From positions 186,001 through 250,000 of the forward strand of contig NZ_VOLC01000003.1 of NCBI RefSeq assembly GCF_009797935.1: 64,000 bases of DNA, given 5' to 3'. Of the stretch, positions 26,514 through 35,556 are shown in pieces (the stretch's first letter is position 1; every line of letters starts with the position of its first letter). The DNA is from Lunatibacter salilacus. GTDB lineage: Bacteria; Bacteroidota; Bacteroidia; Cytophagales; Cyclobacteriaceae. Made by a program: the position numbers and the translations under genes. Below the pieces are notes generated by a model. It saw nothing but the letters and a program-made list of their open reading frames with translations. It did no database searches and had not been told where the DNA came from.

Positions 26514-28215
26514 TAAAAAACAAACAGCTGATCATACCTTCGATGCAATAGTCATCGGTTCGGGAATAAGTGGCGGATGGGCGGCCAAGGAATTATGTGA
26601 AAAGGGATTGAAGACATTGGTGCTTGAGCGGGGGAGAGATGTTAAGCATCTCGAAGATTACCCTACCATGCATACCCCTCCCTGGGAATTCCCACTGAGG
26701 GGTCAGCTTCCATTGTCCGTGAAAGAAGAGAACCCCATTGTATCCAGGTGTTATGCGTTTAAGGATGATGCAGACCATTTTTTTGTCAAGGACAAGGAGC
26801 ACCCTTACATTCAGGAGAAGCCCTTTGACTGGATTAGGGGATATCAGGTAGGGGGGAAATCCCTACTCTGGGCTAGGCAAGTGCAACGCTGGAGTAAATA
26901 TGATTTTGAGGGTCCGGGTAGGGATGGGTTTGCCGTGGATTGGCCAATACGCTATGAGGATGTGGCCCCTTGGTACAGCTACGTGGAGCGCTTTATTGGG
27001 GTCAGTGGAAATAAAGACGGACTGGATACCCTTCCCGATGGGGAATTTCTTAAGCCATGGGAAATGAACAAGGTAGAAAGGGATATTCAGGAGCGAATCC
27101 TTGCCGCCTATCCGGAACGGAAATTTGTAATCGGCAGATGCGCCCACCTTACTGAGCCTGCTGCCCATCATTTAGAGCAAGGTAGGGGAAAATGCATGGC
27201 CCGAAGCCTTTGCCAACGTGGCTGTCCTTTTGGAGCTTATTTCAGTTCCAATGCTTCCACGCTTCCGGCCGCAGCAGTTACAGGGAATTTGACTCTCAGG
27301 TCCAATTCAGTAGTTCATTCCTTGATCCATGACGATGCTCTGGGGAAGGTAACAGGGGTGCGGGTCATCGACTCCGAGACCATGGAAACCACAGAATTTT
27401 ATGCCAAGGTAATCTTTGTCAATGCCTCTGCCTTAAATTCGAACTTGATTTTGTTGAATTCCATTTCAGACAGATTTCCCAATGGATTAGGGAATGACAA
27501 CGGGTTACTTGGAAAATTCATTGCGTTCCACAATTACCGAGGCTCTATCTCCGCAAGTGTAGACCGTCACTTGGATTCCTATTACCTCGGACGTAGGCCT
27601 ACTGCAGTGATGTTACCCAATTTCCGGAATGTCAAGCGGCAGGAAATGGATTTTCTGCGTGGTTATATGTCTTTTTACTCCGCAGGAAGAAAGGGCTGGG
27701 GCAGTGCGAGAAATGAAGAATTTGGGCCAGGATTTAAAGAGGCCAATTCTAACTTGGGCGACTGGAGTGTTTACATGATGATGCAAGGGGAGACAATCCC
27801 TAAAGAAGAATCGCAGGTCTATCTGGACCCTGAACAAACGGACAAATGGGGAATGCCGTTGCTTCGAGTAGATGTAGGATATGACGAGAATGACGACAAA
27901 TCCCTCAATGATTTTCTAGAGCAGGGTGTAGCCATGCTGGAAAAAGCAGGATGTCACGGGATAACCACCAGAGACAGCAAACAGGCTCCCGGATTAGATA
28001 TTCACGAGATGGGTGGGGTTCGAATGGGGAGAGATCCAGCCACCTCTATGCTAAATTCCTTTAATCAAATGCACCTTTGTAAGAATGTATTTGTCACTGA
28101 TGGTGCATGTATGACATCTACCGGGACCCAAAACCCGTCCATTACTTATATGGCGCTCACCGCAAGAGCGGTGAATTACGCCGTGGAAGAGCTTAAGAAG
28201 GGGACTATTAAGTAG
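26506..28215 (+). CDS. GMC-family FAD oxidoreductase
   Basis: The 569-residue protein has an N-terminal FAD-binding Rossmann motif ([20 protein letters not shown]), [15 protein letters not shown] in the middle, and the C-terminal GMC region with [15 protein letters not shown] and [18 protein letters not shown]. Relatives oxidise alcohols or sugars (gluconate/sorbitol/glucoside 3-dehydrogenase-like enzymes). A Tat or Sec signal is not visible. It overlaps the permease gene by 8 bp and is the last gene before the terminator at 28301-28339. Substrate unknown. Confidence 0.93.
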   Translation: MNNKKQTADHTFDAIVIGSGISGGWAAKELCEKGLKTLVLERGRDVKHLEDYPTMHTPPWEFPLRGQLPLSVKEENPIVSRCYAFKDDADHFFVKDKEHPYIQEKPFDWIRGYQVGGKSLLWARQVQRWSKYDFEGPGRDGFAVDWPIRYEDVAPWYSYVERFIGVSGNKDGLDTLPDGEFLKPWEMNKVERDIQERILAAYPERKFVIGRCAHLTEPAAHHLEQGRGKCMARSLCQRGCPFGAYFSSNASTLPAAAVTGNLTLRSNSVVHSLIHDDALGKVTGVRVIDSETMETTEFYAKVIFVNASALNSNLILLNSISDRFPNGLGNDNGLLGKFIAFHNYRGSISASVDRHLDSYYLGRRPTAVMLPNFRNVKRQEMDFLRGYMSFYSAGRKGWGSARNEEFGPGFKEANSNLGDWSVYMMMQGETIPKEESQVYLDPEQTDKWGMPLLRVDVGYDENDDKSLNDFLEQGVAMLEKAGCHGITTRDSKQAPGLDIHEMGGVRMGRDPATSMLNSFNQMHLCKNVFVTDGACMTSTGTQNPSITYMALTARAVNYAVEELKKGTIK

Positions 28216-28300
28216 TCAACTGATATTGACGTTAACTTGATGTAGGTCTAAAAATTGAGAGAATAGAACAGTCAATATCTGCTTGAAAAATAACTAATGT

Positions 28301-28339
28301 AAACAGAAAAGGCAGCCCTTGGGGCTGCCTTTTCTGTTT
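28301..28339. terminator. Strong bidirectional intrinsic terminator
   Basis: An 18-bp perfect stem (28301-28318 / 28322-28339, core GGCAGCCC/GGGCTGCC) with a 3-nt loop and A/T-rich outer ends on both sides. It closes the lpxK-to-GMC run and the convergent PRC-barrel gene. Confidence 0.93.
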
Positions 28340-28368
28340 TTAGGCCTCTTATTGACCCCTTTTTAATA

Positions 28369-28752
28369 TTAAAACCGCTGATTTCGCAAGGGTACATCAT
28401 AGTACTTAAACGCAGCACTGATTATTTCGGATTGTGGGGTCATTGGCCAATCGTCCTTGTCGAACCCTGGAGAATTTTCAAGTTTTTCCTTGTCCACATC
28501 CAAAGTAATTACTTCCTCACCTGACCGACTAGCCCGGATAAATGACATTGCCTCCCAAGGAATGGCAAAATACTTACTTTCTAAATTTAAAAAACCGGTG
28601 TTTACTGACAAGACCGCATACGCAATCTCCCCGGTATCCGTATATAGCATTACATCCTTGATGGTGCCGATTTCTTCATCCCTAAGGTTCTTTACACTTG
28701 TGCCCTTAATACTTGAGGCTGATAATAAGGTGGTTGCATTTGGATTTTCCAT
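28369..28752 (-). CDS. PRC-barrel domain protein
   Basis: This 127-residue protein is a single PRC barrel: LLSASSIKGTSVKNLRDEEIG followed by IKDVMLYTDTGEIAYAVLSV and FAIPWEAM. PRC barrels occur in RimM and photosynthetic reaction centres; stand-alone forms are often stress-linked and of unknown role. Its 5' leader holds the 13-bp string AAACTAAACCAAA, which is also found before the DUF4142 gene, hinting at joint control. It ends at the shared terminator. Confidence 0.9.
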   Translation of the reverse strand: MENPNATTLLSASSIKGTSVKNLRDEEIGTIKDVMLYTDTGEIAYAVLSVNTGFLNLESKYFAIPWEAMSFIRASRSGEEVITLDVDKEKLENSPGFDKDDWPMTPQSEIISAAFKYYDVPLRNQRF

Positions 28753-29157
28753 GACTAATATTTGGTTTAGTTTGAATAATTATTTTTTAATTTAGTACAA
28801 TTAAAATACCAATTACTTCTAATCACATCAACCCCATTTGATTGTAAAGAATTATATTTCCCTTTTACGAATACAGTAAAATCTATTCGTACCTTATTAA
28901 CGGTAATTAATTATTTTTTTTGAGTCGTTTATTTAAAAATATTCTTAATCTCTTGAGGGGAACTACGTAATTTCAAGATGGTTTCGGTCTTTTGATGAGA
29001 AGATAATTTTGAAAAAATATCTAGGTAAAAATTGTTATTATATTAATAAATGGTTAAAAATATAATTAAAATAATATTTTAATTTAAATTATAAGCTGTT
29101 TGTTCTAAAAATTAAAACTGTTTGAAGCTTTTCTTGCTGTGAAAATAGATCCACTAA
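28753..29157. other. Gene-free, very AT-rich stretch
   Basis: About 400 bp with a strongly AT-rich core (about 29030-29100). It contains the start region of the PRC-barrel gene. No convincing ORF, tRNA or hairpin is visible. Confidence 0.5.
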
Positions 29158-29310
29158 ATGGGAAATTGTTTTCGCTTTAAAAAAATGCCAAACATAGAAT
29201 CCCTTTTCCTTATCAATGAGTTAGTTCGTCATCCGGGAAAATTTGACCGTTCTAGTTTAGTTTATCGGATGCAGCTTGATCCTTTCTTCCTGCTTTCGAA
29301 AAAAACATAA
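29158..29310 (+). CDS. Possible small gene, 50 residues (or 41 from an internal ATG)
   Basis: An ORF from ATG 29158, with an alternative ATG at 29185, reads through to TAA at 29308-29310 and contains ESLFLINELVRHPGKFDRSS. Its stop overlaps the first base of a strong hairpin-plus-T terminator (29310-29345), the arrangement expected for a short transcribed gene. No recognised domain. In this AT-rich DNA a 50-codon ORF could occur by chance, and the terminator could instead serve the minus-strand gene at 29407. Confidence 0.3.
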   Translation: MGNCFRFKKMPNIESLFLINELVRHPGKFDRSSLVYRMQLDPFFLLSKKT

Positions 29311-29345
29311 AACAAGGGCACCCTTTTAAGGAAGTGCCCTTGTTT
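29310..29345. terminator. Intrinsic terminator, possibly bidirectional
   Basis: AAACAAGGGCAC (29310-29321) pairs with GTGCCCTTGTTT (29334-29345) around a 12-nt loop, followed by ATTTTC on the plus strand and TATGTTTTTTT on the minus strand. It lies 61 bp downstream of the GSP26-like gene and directly after the small ORF on the plus strand. Confidence 0.85.
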
Positions 29346-29406
29346 ATTTTCACGAGTGAAGGTGGATCATTCATGATCCGAAAATTTATAATTTCTCCCC
29401 AACGGA

Positions 29407-29916
29407 TCAAATGGAGATAGTTCCTTCATTCCCTTTGATCAGGTTTTTTCCTGTAGCCGCCGAGGCTACCATCCTGAAGAAGTTGACCATCTTAGATCCT
29501 TTGGTATCCCAATAGTATCCTGATGTCGGCTTTACCTTGATAATAGATATGCTAGGGTCATCTTTTCCCTCCGGAAACCATGCTTTAACAGCCGGACTCC
29601 AAAGCTCCTCAATTTTTGTCCTGTCGAATACTAATTCGGCCTCTCCATTTACGACCAGATAGCTGTCTAATCCGGGATGGGAATAGAATAATCGAACTTG
29701 ATTGTCCTGTTCTATTTCCTGGTTTTTGATACTGCCTACTTCGCTGAAAAACCAGATGTTACCCTCTTCACAGACTTTCTGAGTACTCATCGGACGACAG
29801 GTTTCCCCATCATCATTTTTCAGATCGGTACAAAACAAGCAGATATCAATCTCTTCAACAAGCTGCTTTAGTTTATTAATTGCCTCCCTATTGCTGAGGT
29901 TTTCTATGCCGCTCAT
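29407..29916 (-). CDS. General stress protein 26-like, pyridoxamine 5'-phosphate oxidase-fold protein
   Basis: The 169-residue protein has the split-barrel flavin-binding fold of the PNPOx-like superfamily: TDLKNDDGETCRPMSTQKV, IWFFSEVGSIKNQEI, VRLFYSHPG, SYLVVNGEAELV and the late KPTSGYYWDT. Relatives include Bacillus GSP26; they bind FMN/FAD, but their reaction is unclear. It starts 5 bp after the DUF4142 gene on the same strand and is probably cotranscribed with it, in line with a stress-response role. Confidence 0.92.
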   Translation of the reverse strand: MSGIENLSNREAINKLKQLVEEIDICLFCTDLKNDDGETCRPMSTQKVCEEGNIWFFSEVGSIKNQEIEQDNQVRLFYSHPGLDSYLVVNGEAELVFDRTKIEELWSPAVKAWFPEGKDDPSISIIKVKPTSGYYWDTKGSKMVNFFRMVASAATGKNLIKGNEGTISI

Positions 29917-29921
29917 GATTT

Positions 29922-30590
29922 TTATTTAGAGGTGTCTTTCTTCTTATCTTTCAACTCATCTTTGTTTTCATCTTTCACTTTAGATGAGTCTTTGCTTTCT
30001 TCACATTTTTCTACACACTTCTCAGCTTCTTCCAGATGACTTTTTAAAACTGTAAGTCGCTCAGAAGCGAAAGCTTTAATTTCAGCATCCTCAGAACTTT
30101 CTGAAATTTTCTCGAACTTATCGATAGCTTCCTTTTGCTTCTTAACCATTAGTTGGCTATAAGCCATCCCAAACTCATCACCTTCCAAGTTCTCAAGGTT
30201 TTGATAATCTTCATCCGGTTGGCTAGGCGTAGAACTAGGCGAATTTAAAGAAATATTCCTAGCGGTTGCCAATTCGGAAAGCTCAGCCATGGATCGCATA
30301 TGATCTTCCTGCATCGTTCTTCCCAAGTTCTTTACATGCGTGGAATTGCCTTTTTCCTGAGCCAACTGTCCAAGAGCAATTTCCCGGATATTCATCTCAG
30401 CCACTTCAGTCACAAACTTTTCATCATCTTCATTATTCATGGAAACGATCACAAGCTCATTAAAAAGTGAATTGAACGATGTTCCATAAACATTAGAAGC
30501 TACACTTTCTGAGATAGAAGTTGTAAAAAGTAGGGATCCGGCGATGCAAGCACTATAAATCAATTTGGAATTGAAAGTTGAATTTTTCAT
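29922..30590 (-). CDS. DUF4142 domain exported protein
   Basis: About 222 residues from the ATG at 30588-30590 (MKNSTFNSKLIYSACIAGSL), which gives a normal signal peptide; an upstream ATG at 30626 adds 12 polar residues. DUF4142 covers about residues 50-190 of the helical mature part (KFVTEVAEMNIREIALGQLA, MQEDHMRSMAELSELA). The tail is very Lys/Asp/Glu-rich. The family is ferritin-like in its helical pattern, but its function is unknown. The 13-bp string AAACTAAACCAAA just before this ATG also precedes the PRC-barrel gene and supports the chosen start. Confidence 0.88.
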   Translation of the reverse strand: MKNSTFNSKLIYSACIAGSLLFTTSISESVASNVYGTSFNSLFNELVIVSMNNEDDEKFVTEVAEMNIREIALGQLAQEKGNSTHVKNLGRTMQEDHMRSMAELSELATARNISLNSPSSTPSQPDEDYQNLENLEGDEFGMAYSQLMVKKQKEAIDKFEKISESSEDAEIKAFASERLTVLKSHLEEAEKCVEKCEESKDSSKVKDENKDELKDKKKDTSK

Positions 30591-30995
30591 AGTTTGGTTT
30601 AGTTTATAATGGTAGTTATTTATCATTATATATCAATTTCGATACCAAAAATAACGTTGACTTGGTAATTCAAGGTGTGTTTCGTAATGAAAAAAACCTG
30701 TTTATCATTTACCACCGTTAACGAGTATTATAAGTAGATTTATACTCAAGTGGTAAAAAGTGGTGATGAAGTGAAGTCTTAAATTAAAAAAACTATAAAA
30801 AATGAAGAATGTGGATCAAATACACAAATCGGGAATTATCTTTCGCACTCTGTTGAACGGGTTCCATTCAATCAGTTTTCCAAATACGGTAAAAAGTTAG
30901 GATTAATGAGAGAGTCTTTGCAACCTTTACCCAGTTTATTCTCATTATGATAGGTGATTTCTACGCCATTTAAAATCAATCTTCTTAAAGCGAAT
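30591..30995. other. Gene-free stretch with a two-tier inverted repeat
   Basis: Within about 400 bp, TTTACCAC (30708-30715) and GTGGTAAA (30750-30757) enclose GAGTAT (30723-30728) and ATACTC (30742-30747), forming an interrupted palindrome of 50 bp. It lies about 120-170 bp upstream of the DUF4142 start. No T-tract follows, so it may be a regulatory site or an RNA structure. Nothing else is evident. Confidence 0.4.
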
Positions 30996-31784
30996 TTATT
31001 TGCCAAATTGTTGGACAATTGACATTGCCAACTGGTTGCCATTATCGGCTGCTTTTTTGATATCCTGCATCCCCCGGGAGGGCTGCTCTTCCAAAAAGCA
31101 AATACCCCTTCTGGCCATGGCTTCATAATGATTTGGTTCTTTTTCAAGTACAGCGTCAAAATCCTCTATGGCCCAATCGTTGTATCCTAACTTCATCAAT
31201 GCAAATCCCCGGTTGTAGTGGGCGGCGATATTATCTGTCTCCCGACTCAAATACGCATTCATTGCCGTTACGACCCCTAAACCATCTCCCTGATATCCCC
31301 GGGCAATACCCAAATAAAAATAGGGAGTAGGTTCGTCGGGCTGTTTATCTATCGCAAGCTGTATAAACTCCTCAGCACTTTGAAAGCGCTGGTTTTTGAT
31401 CATGGTTCTGCCGAGTAACAATAAGATGTCGTAATCATTTGGGTCGTGCATCGCTGCTTTTAACAAATGTTTTTCAGCATCCGCCAGCTTATTCATCTTC
31501 CAGGCGATTTTCCCCAAACCAGCCCAAGCCTGGGCATAAGTAGGTTCCAAGCTAACAATTCGATTGTAATCTGCAATTGCTTTTTCATATTCTTCCAATT
31601 CCTCAAAAGCCCTAGCCCGTAGATGCAATGATTTAAGGTCTGTAATGCTTACAAAAAGCACACGGTTAAATTCAGAAATCGCCTTTTCATACTCCTGGTT
31701 GTGGAAATAGGATTCGCCTTTTTGAAATTGGCCAATACAACCACCTAAACAAAATAGCAACAGAACAAAAGAAATTTTGAGCAT
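30996..31784 (-). CDS. Tetratricopeptide-repeat lipoprotein
   Basis: The 262-residue protein has a lipobox LGGC (Cys16) and about six TPR units in tandem, with typical patterns such as YEKAISEFNRVLFVS, YEKAIADYNRIVSLEPTYAQAW and NDWAIEDFDAVLEKEPNHYEAM. It is presumably a periplasm- or outer-membrane-attached scaffold; partner unknown. A -7-like element TATATTTG (complement at 31807-31814) lies upstream. It runs in the same direction as the his operon but after that operon's terminator, so it is a separate unit. Confidence 0.93.
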   Translation of the reverse strand: MLKISFVLLLFCLGGCIGQFQKGESYFHNQEYEKAISEFNRVLFVSITDLKSLHLRARAFEELEEYEKAIADYNRIVSLEPTYAQAWAGLGKIAWKMNKLADAEKHLLKAAMHDPNDYDILLLLGRTMIKNQRFQSAEEFIQLAIDKQPDEPTPYFYLGIARGYQGDGLGVVTAMNAYLSRETDNIAAHYNRGFALMKLGYNDWAIEDFDAVLEKEPNHYEAMARRGICFLEEQPSRGMQDIKKAADNGNQLAMSIVQQFGK

Positions 31785-31806
31785 ACTTAATACTAATTGA
31801 TTAGTT

Positions 31807-31814
31807 CAAATATA
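31807..31814 (-). promoter_or_regulatory. Possible -7 element for the TPR lipoprotein gene
   Basis: The complement reads TATATTTG (consensus TAnnTTTG), 22 bp before the ATG. No good -33 TTTG is visible. Confidence 0.35.
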
Positions 31815-32004
31815 TATGAAAGTAATGGTAATGAAAAGGTTAGCAGGAATTATTTTTTAACTTTTATTCCAGCTTTCAAAATAGTCTGGAAATATCCTTC
31901 TTCAAAGAACGGAGATAAAGGTCCTCTGGTTCTGAAAATTCCGTGATTTGACCTGATACTTTTTATAAAAAATGAAAAGATAAAACTTGTTTTCCTAAAA
32001 ATAG

Positions 32005-32040
32005 ACAAAAACCGCCGAAACTAGGCTTGTCTCGGCGGTG
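32005..32040 (-). terminator. Intrinsic terminator of the his operon
   Basis: ACCGCCGA (32011-32018) pairs with TCGGCGGT (32032-32039), with a 13-nt loop and a following T-run (TTTTTG, then TATTTTTAGG) on the minus strand. It lies just after the hisB stop at 32049. Confidence 0.9.
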
Positions 32041-32048
32041 AACTATAG

Positions 32049-33146
32049 CTATAAAACTCCCTTTGTACTGGGCAACTGATTGAGTGCGTTAATGTCCCGC
32101 TTCACGCCCATTTTGATTGCCTTTGCCAGTGCCTTAAAGATAGCCTCTATCTTATGATGTTCGTTTTTCCCTTCTGCTTTGATGTTAAGGTTACACTTGG
32201 CTGTATCGCTGAAGGACTTGAAGAAATGGTAAAACATTTCCGTGGGCAAATCCCCAATCTTTTCGCGCTTAAATTCAGCATCCCAAACAAGCCAGGGACG
32301 GCCTCCAAAGTCAATCCCTACCTGTGCCAAGGAGTCGTCCATAGGTAAAAGAAACCCATAGCGTCCAATTCCTTTTTTATCACCCAAGGCTTTTAAATAG
32401 GCTTCACCAAGTGCAAGTGCAGTGTCTTCAATTGTGTGGTGCTCGTCTATATGTAAATCTCCCTGAACCTGTATTGTCAGGTCTGTGGATCCATGTCTTG
32501 CAAGCTGATCCAGCATGTGGTCAAAGAAGGAAAGGCCGGTGGAAATATCACTTTTCCCGCTCCCGTCTAGGTTAACCTCAATGTTGATCTTGGTTTCAGA
32601 AGTGTTTCTGGAGATGCTAGCTTTTCTGGGTGGCATCTTCAGAAATTCGTAAATGCTGTCCCAATCCATGGTTACCAATGCGGCATCATGGAGAAAATCT
32701 GTCCCAATATAAATGGCTTTGGCACCGAGATTTGCGGCAAGTTGAACATCTGTTTTCCGGTCTCCGATCACGTAGGAGTTGGCCAAATCATAGGTGCCAT
32801 CCATGTATTTTGAAAGCAACCCTGTCCGTGGCTTACGGGTTGGGGCATTATCATGCTCAAAAGTCTTGTCAATATGGATTTCAGTAAAGAATATATTTTC
32901 CTGTTCGAGGGTTTTCAGCATTTTATATTGGGCTGGCCAGAAGGTTGATTCTGGAAATGAATCGGTTCCCAACCCGTCCTGGTTTGTAACCATTACTAAT
33001 TCGTAATCAGTTTCTTCTGAAATTTTTCGCAGGTTGGAAATAGCTTTCGGCAAAAACTCCAGTTTTTCCAGGCTATCTACCTGAAAGTCTGTCGGGGGCT
33101 CTTTGATTATGGTGCCATCCCTGTCGATAAACAATACCTTCTTCAT
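32049..33146 (-). CDS. hisB: Bifunctional histidinol-phosphatase / imidazoleglycerol-phosphate dehydratase
   Basis: The 365-residue fusion has an N-terminal HAD phosphatase ([12 protein letters not shown] with the DxD nucleophile; [17 protein letters not shown]) at about 1-165 and a C-terminal IGPD domain ([44 protein letters not shown]) with its manganese-binding histidines. It catalyses two steps of histidine synthesis in the cytosol. It is the last gene of hisG-hisD-hisC-hisB, 32 bp after hisC. hisH, hisA, hisF and hisI do not follow; a terminator does, so they are elsewhere. Confidence 0.97.
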   Translation of the reverse strand: MKKVLFIDRDGTIIKEPPTDFQVDSLEKLEFLPKAISNLRKISEETDYELVMVTNQDGLGTDSFPESTFWPAQYKMLKTLEQENIFFTEIHIDKTFEHDNAPTRKPRTGLLSKYMDGTYDLANSYVIGDRKTDVQLAANLGAKAIYIGTDFLHDAALVTMDWDSIYEFLKMPPRKASISRNTSETKINIEVNLDGSGKSDISTGLSFFDHMLDQLARHGSTDLTIQVQGDLHIDEHHTIEDTALALGEAYLKALGDKKGIGRYGFLLPMDDSLAQVGIDFGGRPWLVWDAEFKREKIGDLPTEMFYHFFKSFSDTAKCNLNIKAEGKNEHHKIEAIFKALAKAIKMGVKRDINALNQLPSTKGVL

Positions 33147-33178
33147 TGTCTTTGATGTTTAAAAGGCCTCCGTATTTG

Positions 33179-34231
33179 TTATTCAGCCGATTTTTTGAGT
33201 GCTTTCAATAAGTTTTCATTCTCCTCCCGCGTACCTACCGTGATTCGTAGGCATTCATCGCAAAGAAGTACCTTAGACCGATCCCTCACGATTATTTTTT
33301 CATCAACCAAGTTGTCGTAGGTCTTTTTCGCCTCCTTTACTTTGATTAATAGAAAATTGGCATCTGAAGGATAAATTTTTTCTACCAATGAAACCTCCGC
33401 CAACTCTTTTTCCAAATAACTGCGCTCCCGTAAAATATCCTTGGTCATCACCCGCATCTGGGACAAATCTCCAAGAGCCTCCAATACCTTTTGTTGGGTA
33501 AGGCCGCTGATGTTGTAGGGAGGTTTGATTTTGTTGAGAATCCGGATAATTTCCGGAGAGGCGAATGCCATACCTAATCTTAGGGAGGCAAGTCCCCAAG
33601 CTTTGGAAAAGGTTTGGATGACCAAAAGATTAGGATGATTTGGAAGTTCAATAGTAAAGCTGAGTTCCCCGCTGAAATCGATATACGCTTCATCTACCAC
33701 CACAATTCCCGGAAAATTGTTGATCAGGAAGAGCATATCTTCTCTTCTCATATTATTACCGCTCGGGTTATTCGGTGAGCAAATAAACAATAACTTACAC
33801 GTGGTGGTTATGGCCTTCAATATCGCCCTGGTATCTAACTGGAAATCAGGAGTGAGAGGCACTTTAACCGTTTCTACATCATTTATTCCCGCACTAACCT
33901 CATACATCCCGTAGGTAGGGGGGAGGAGAATGGCTTGATCTACTCCTGGTCTACAAAAAGCCCTGAATAATAAATCAATGGCTTCATCACTTCCGTTGCC
34001 CAAAAATAACTGATCTGTAGAAACACCCTTTATTTCAGAAATCCGCTCTTTAAGCGCTTGCTGATAGGGATCTGGATAGCGGTTAAAATTTTCCGCAGTA
34101 ATGGATCCGAATGGATTTTCATTCGCGTCAAGGAATATACCTTCCTTGCCCGTGTATTCATCTCTAGCAGATGAGTAAGGTTTTAATGCCAATATGTGTG
34201 GACGAAGTAAGGTATTAAGGTCAATTTTCAT
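33179..34231 (-). CDS. hisC: Histidinol-phosphate aminotransferase
   Basis: About 350 residues of a class I/II PLP aminotransferase: LDANENPFGS at the N-terminus, ICSPNNPSGNNM, VVDEAYIDFSG, and the PLP lysine in QTFSKAWGLASLRLG, with an ending ITVGTREENENLLKAL. I choose ATG 34229-34231 (MKIDLNTLLRPHILALKPYS), the usual family start, whose codon overlaps the hisD stop region (ATGAAAATTGA). The longer frame from 34252 would add seven residues and overlap hisD more. Third gene of the his operon. Confidence 0.96.
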   Translation of the reverse strand: MKIDLNTLLRPHILALKPYSSARDEYTGKEGIFLDANENPFGSITAENFNRYPDPYQQALKERISEIKGVSTDQLFLGNGSDEAIDLLFRAFCRPGVDQAILLPPTYGMYEVSAGINDVETVKVPLTPDFQLDTRAILKAITTTCKLLFICSPNNPSGNNMRREDMLFLINNFPGIVVVDEAYIDFSGELSFTIELPNHPNLLVIQTFSKAWGLASLRLGMAFASPEIIRILNKIKPPYNISGLTQQKVLEALGDLSQMRVMTKDILRERSYLEKELAEVSLVEKIYPSDANFLLIKVKEAKKTYDNLVDEKIIVRDRSKVLLCDECLRITVGTREENENLLKALKKSAE

Positions 34232-35522
34232 TTTGAGCATCGAGGTAAGCAAGACGTATGGTCACGGCATTTCTGTGGGCCTCAAGCAATTCATGAGATG
34301 CCATGGTCTCCACTACTGGGCCAAGCTTTCGGAGTCCTTTTGGAGTAATTTGCTGATAGGTAATTTTCTTTACGAAACTGTCCAGGGAAACACCGCTGTG
34401 ATTTTTCGCATACCCGTTGGTAGGAAGGGTATGGTTGGTTCCAGAGGCATAGTCCCCGGCGGACTCAGGCGTGAAATTTCCTATAAATACCGAACCTGCG
34501 TTAACAATTTGAGAAACGATCTCCTCATAGTTTTCGACGGAAACAATCAAATGCTCCGGTGCATATTCATTTATCAAGTCAATTGCTTTGTCCGGGTTAT
34601 TGATTACAAAAGCCACACTGTTTTCCAGTGCTTTTTGGGCAATTTTGTACCGGGGGAGCTTTTCCAACTGCGAATCTACCTCTTTTAATATCTTTTTGGT
34701 AACCTTTTCGGAACTGGCGACTAACACCACTTGACTATCGATGCCGTGTTCTGCCTGGGACAAGAGGTCTGCAGCTACGAAGGCTGGTACGGCAGATTCA
34801 TCGGCATAGACAAGCACTTCAGACGGTCCGGCAGGCATGTCAATGGCTACCATTCCTTTTTTTGTGGCAAGTTGTTTGGCGGCAGTCACATACTGATTGC
34901 CGGGGCCAAATATCTTATCTACCTGTGGGACTGACTGCGTTCCATAGGTCAGGGCCGCAATGGCTTGAGCACCACCTGCTTTGACTATGGTGGTAATTCC
35001 CACCAAGTCTGCGGCATAGAGAATGGCAGGATGGATTTTTCCTTCCTGATTTGGAGGAGAGCAAAGTACAATTTCTTTACATCCTGCAAGCTGTGCCGGA
35101 ATACCCAACATAAGTACGGTTGAAAAAAGGGGTGCGGTGCCGCCTGGAATGTACAGTCCTACCTTTTGGACCGGTATACTTCTGCGCATGCAGATGACCC
35201 CTTCCATTACCTCCATCTCCAAATCGGGTGTTTGCTGCGCCCGGTGAAATTTCTCAATGTTGGACTTTGCCTGTAGGATTGCTTCTTTGAGCGTTTCCGG
35301 CACCTCCGCCACTGCTGCCAGGATTTCCTCCCGAGTTACCAGTAACTGATGAATTTCTACATGATCATACTCCAACGCAAATTTTCGCAGGGCTTTATCC
35401 CCCTGTCTTTTTACTTTTTGCATGATTGGTTTTACGATCTTTTCTATATCCTTCATTTTGCGTATGGGTCGCGCAAATTCTTTCTTCCAGGTACTTTTCG
35501 GGGGATTGACGAGTACTTTCAT
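34221..35522 (-). CDS. hisD: Histidinol dehydrogenase
   Basis: The 433-residue protein shows HisD motifs along its length: VGLYIPGGTAPLFSTVLMLG, AGGAQAIAALTYGT, KIFGPGNQYVTAAKQ, DMPAGPSEVLVYAD, SQAEHGIDSQVVL, and the late YAPEHLIV and SAGDYASGTNHTLPT. This zinc- and NAD-dependent enzyme performs the last two oxidations to L-histidine. It starts 34 bp after hisG and its end overlaps the hisC start by 11 bp. Confidence 0.97.
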   Translation of the reverse strand: MKVLVNPPKSTWKKEFARPIRKMKDIEKIVKPIMQKVKRQGDKALRKFALEYDHVEIHQLLVTREEILAAVAEVPETLKEAILQAKSNIEKFHRAQQTPDLEMEVMEGVICMRRSIPVQKVGLYIPGGTAPLFSTVLMLGIPAQLAGCKEIVLCSPPNQEGKIHPAILYAADLVGITTIVKAGGAQAIAALTYGTQSVPQVDKIFGPGNQYVTAAKQLATKKGMVAIDMPAGPSEVLVYADESAVPAFVAADLLSQAEHGIDSQVVLVASSEKVTKKILKEVDSQLEKLPRYKIAQKALENSVAFVINNPDKAIDLINEYAPEHLIVSVENYEEIVSQIVNAGSVFIGNFTPESAGDYASGTNHTLPTNGYAKNHSGVSLDSFVKKITYQQITPKGLRKLGPVVETMASHELLEAHRNAVTIRLAYLDAQNEN

Positions 35523-35556
35523 AATTAGGAGAGGGGAGTGTATATAAAAGCGAATT

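Noticed and set aside
30872-31159. Minus-strand ORF of 95 residues
   Set aside because: Overlaps the 3' end of the TPR lipoprotein gene in another frame, with no recognisable features.
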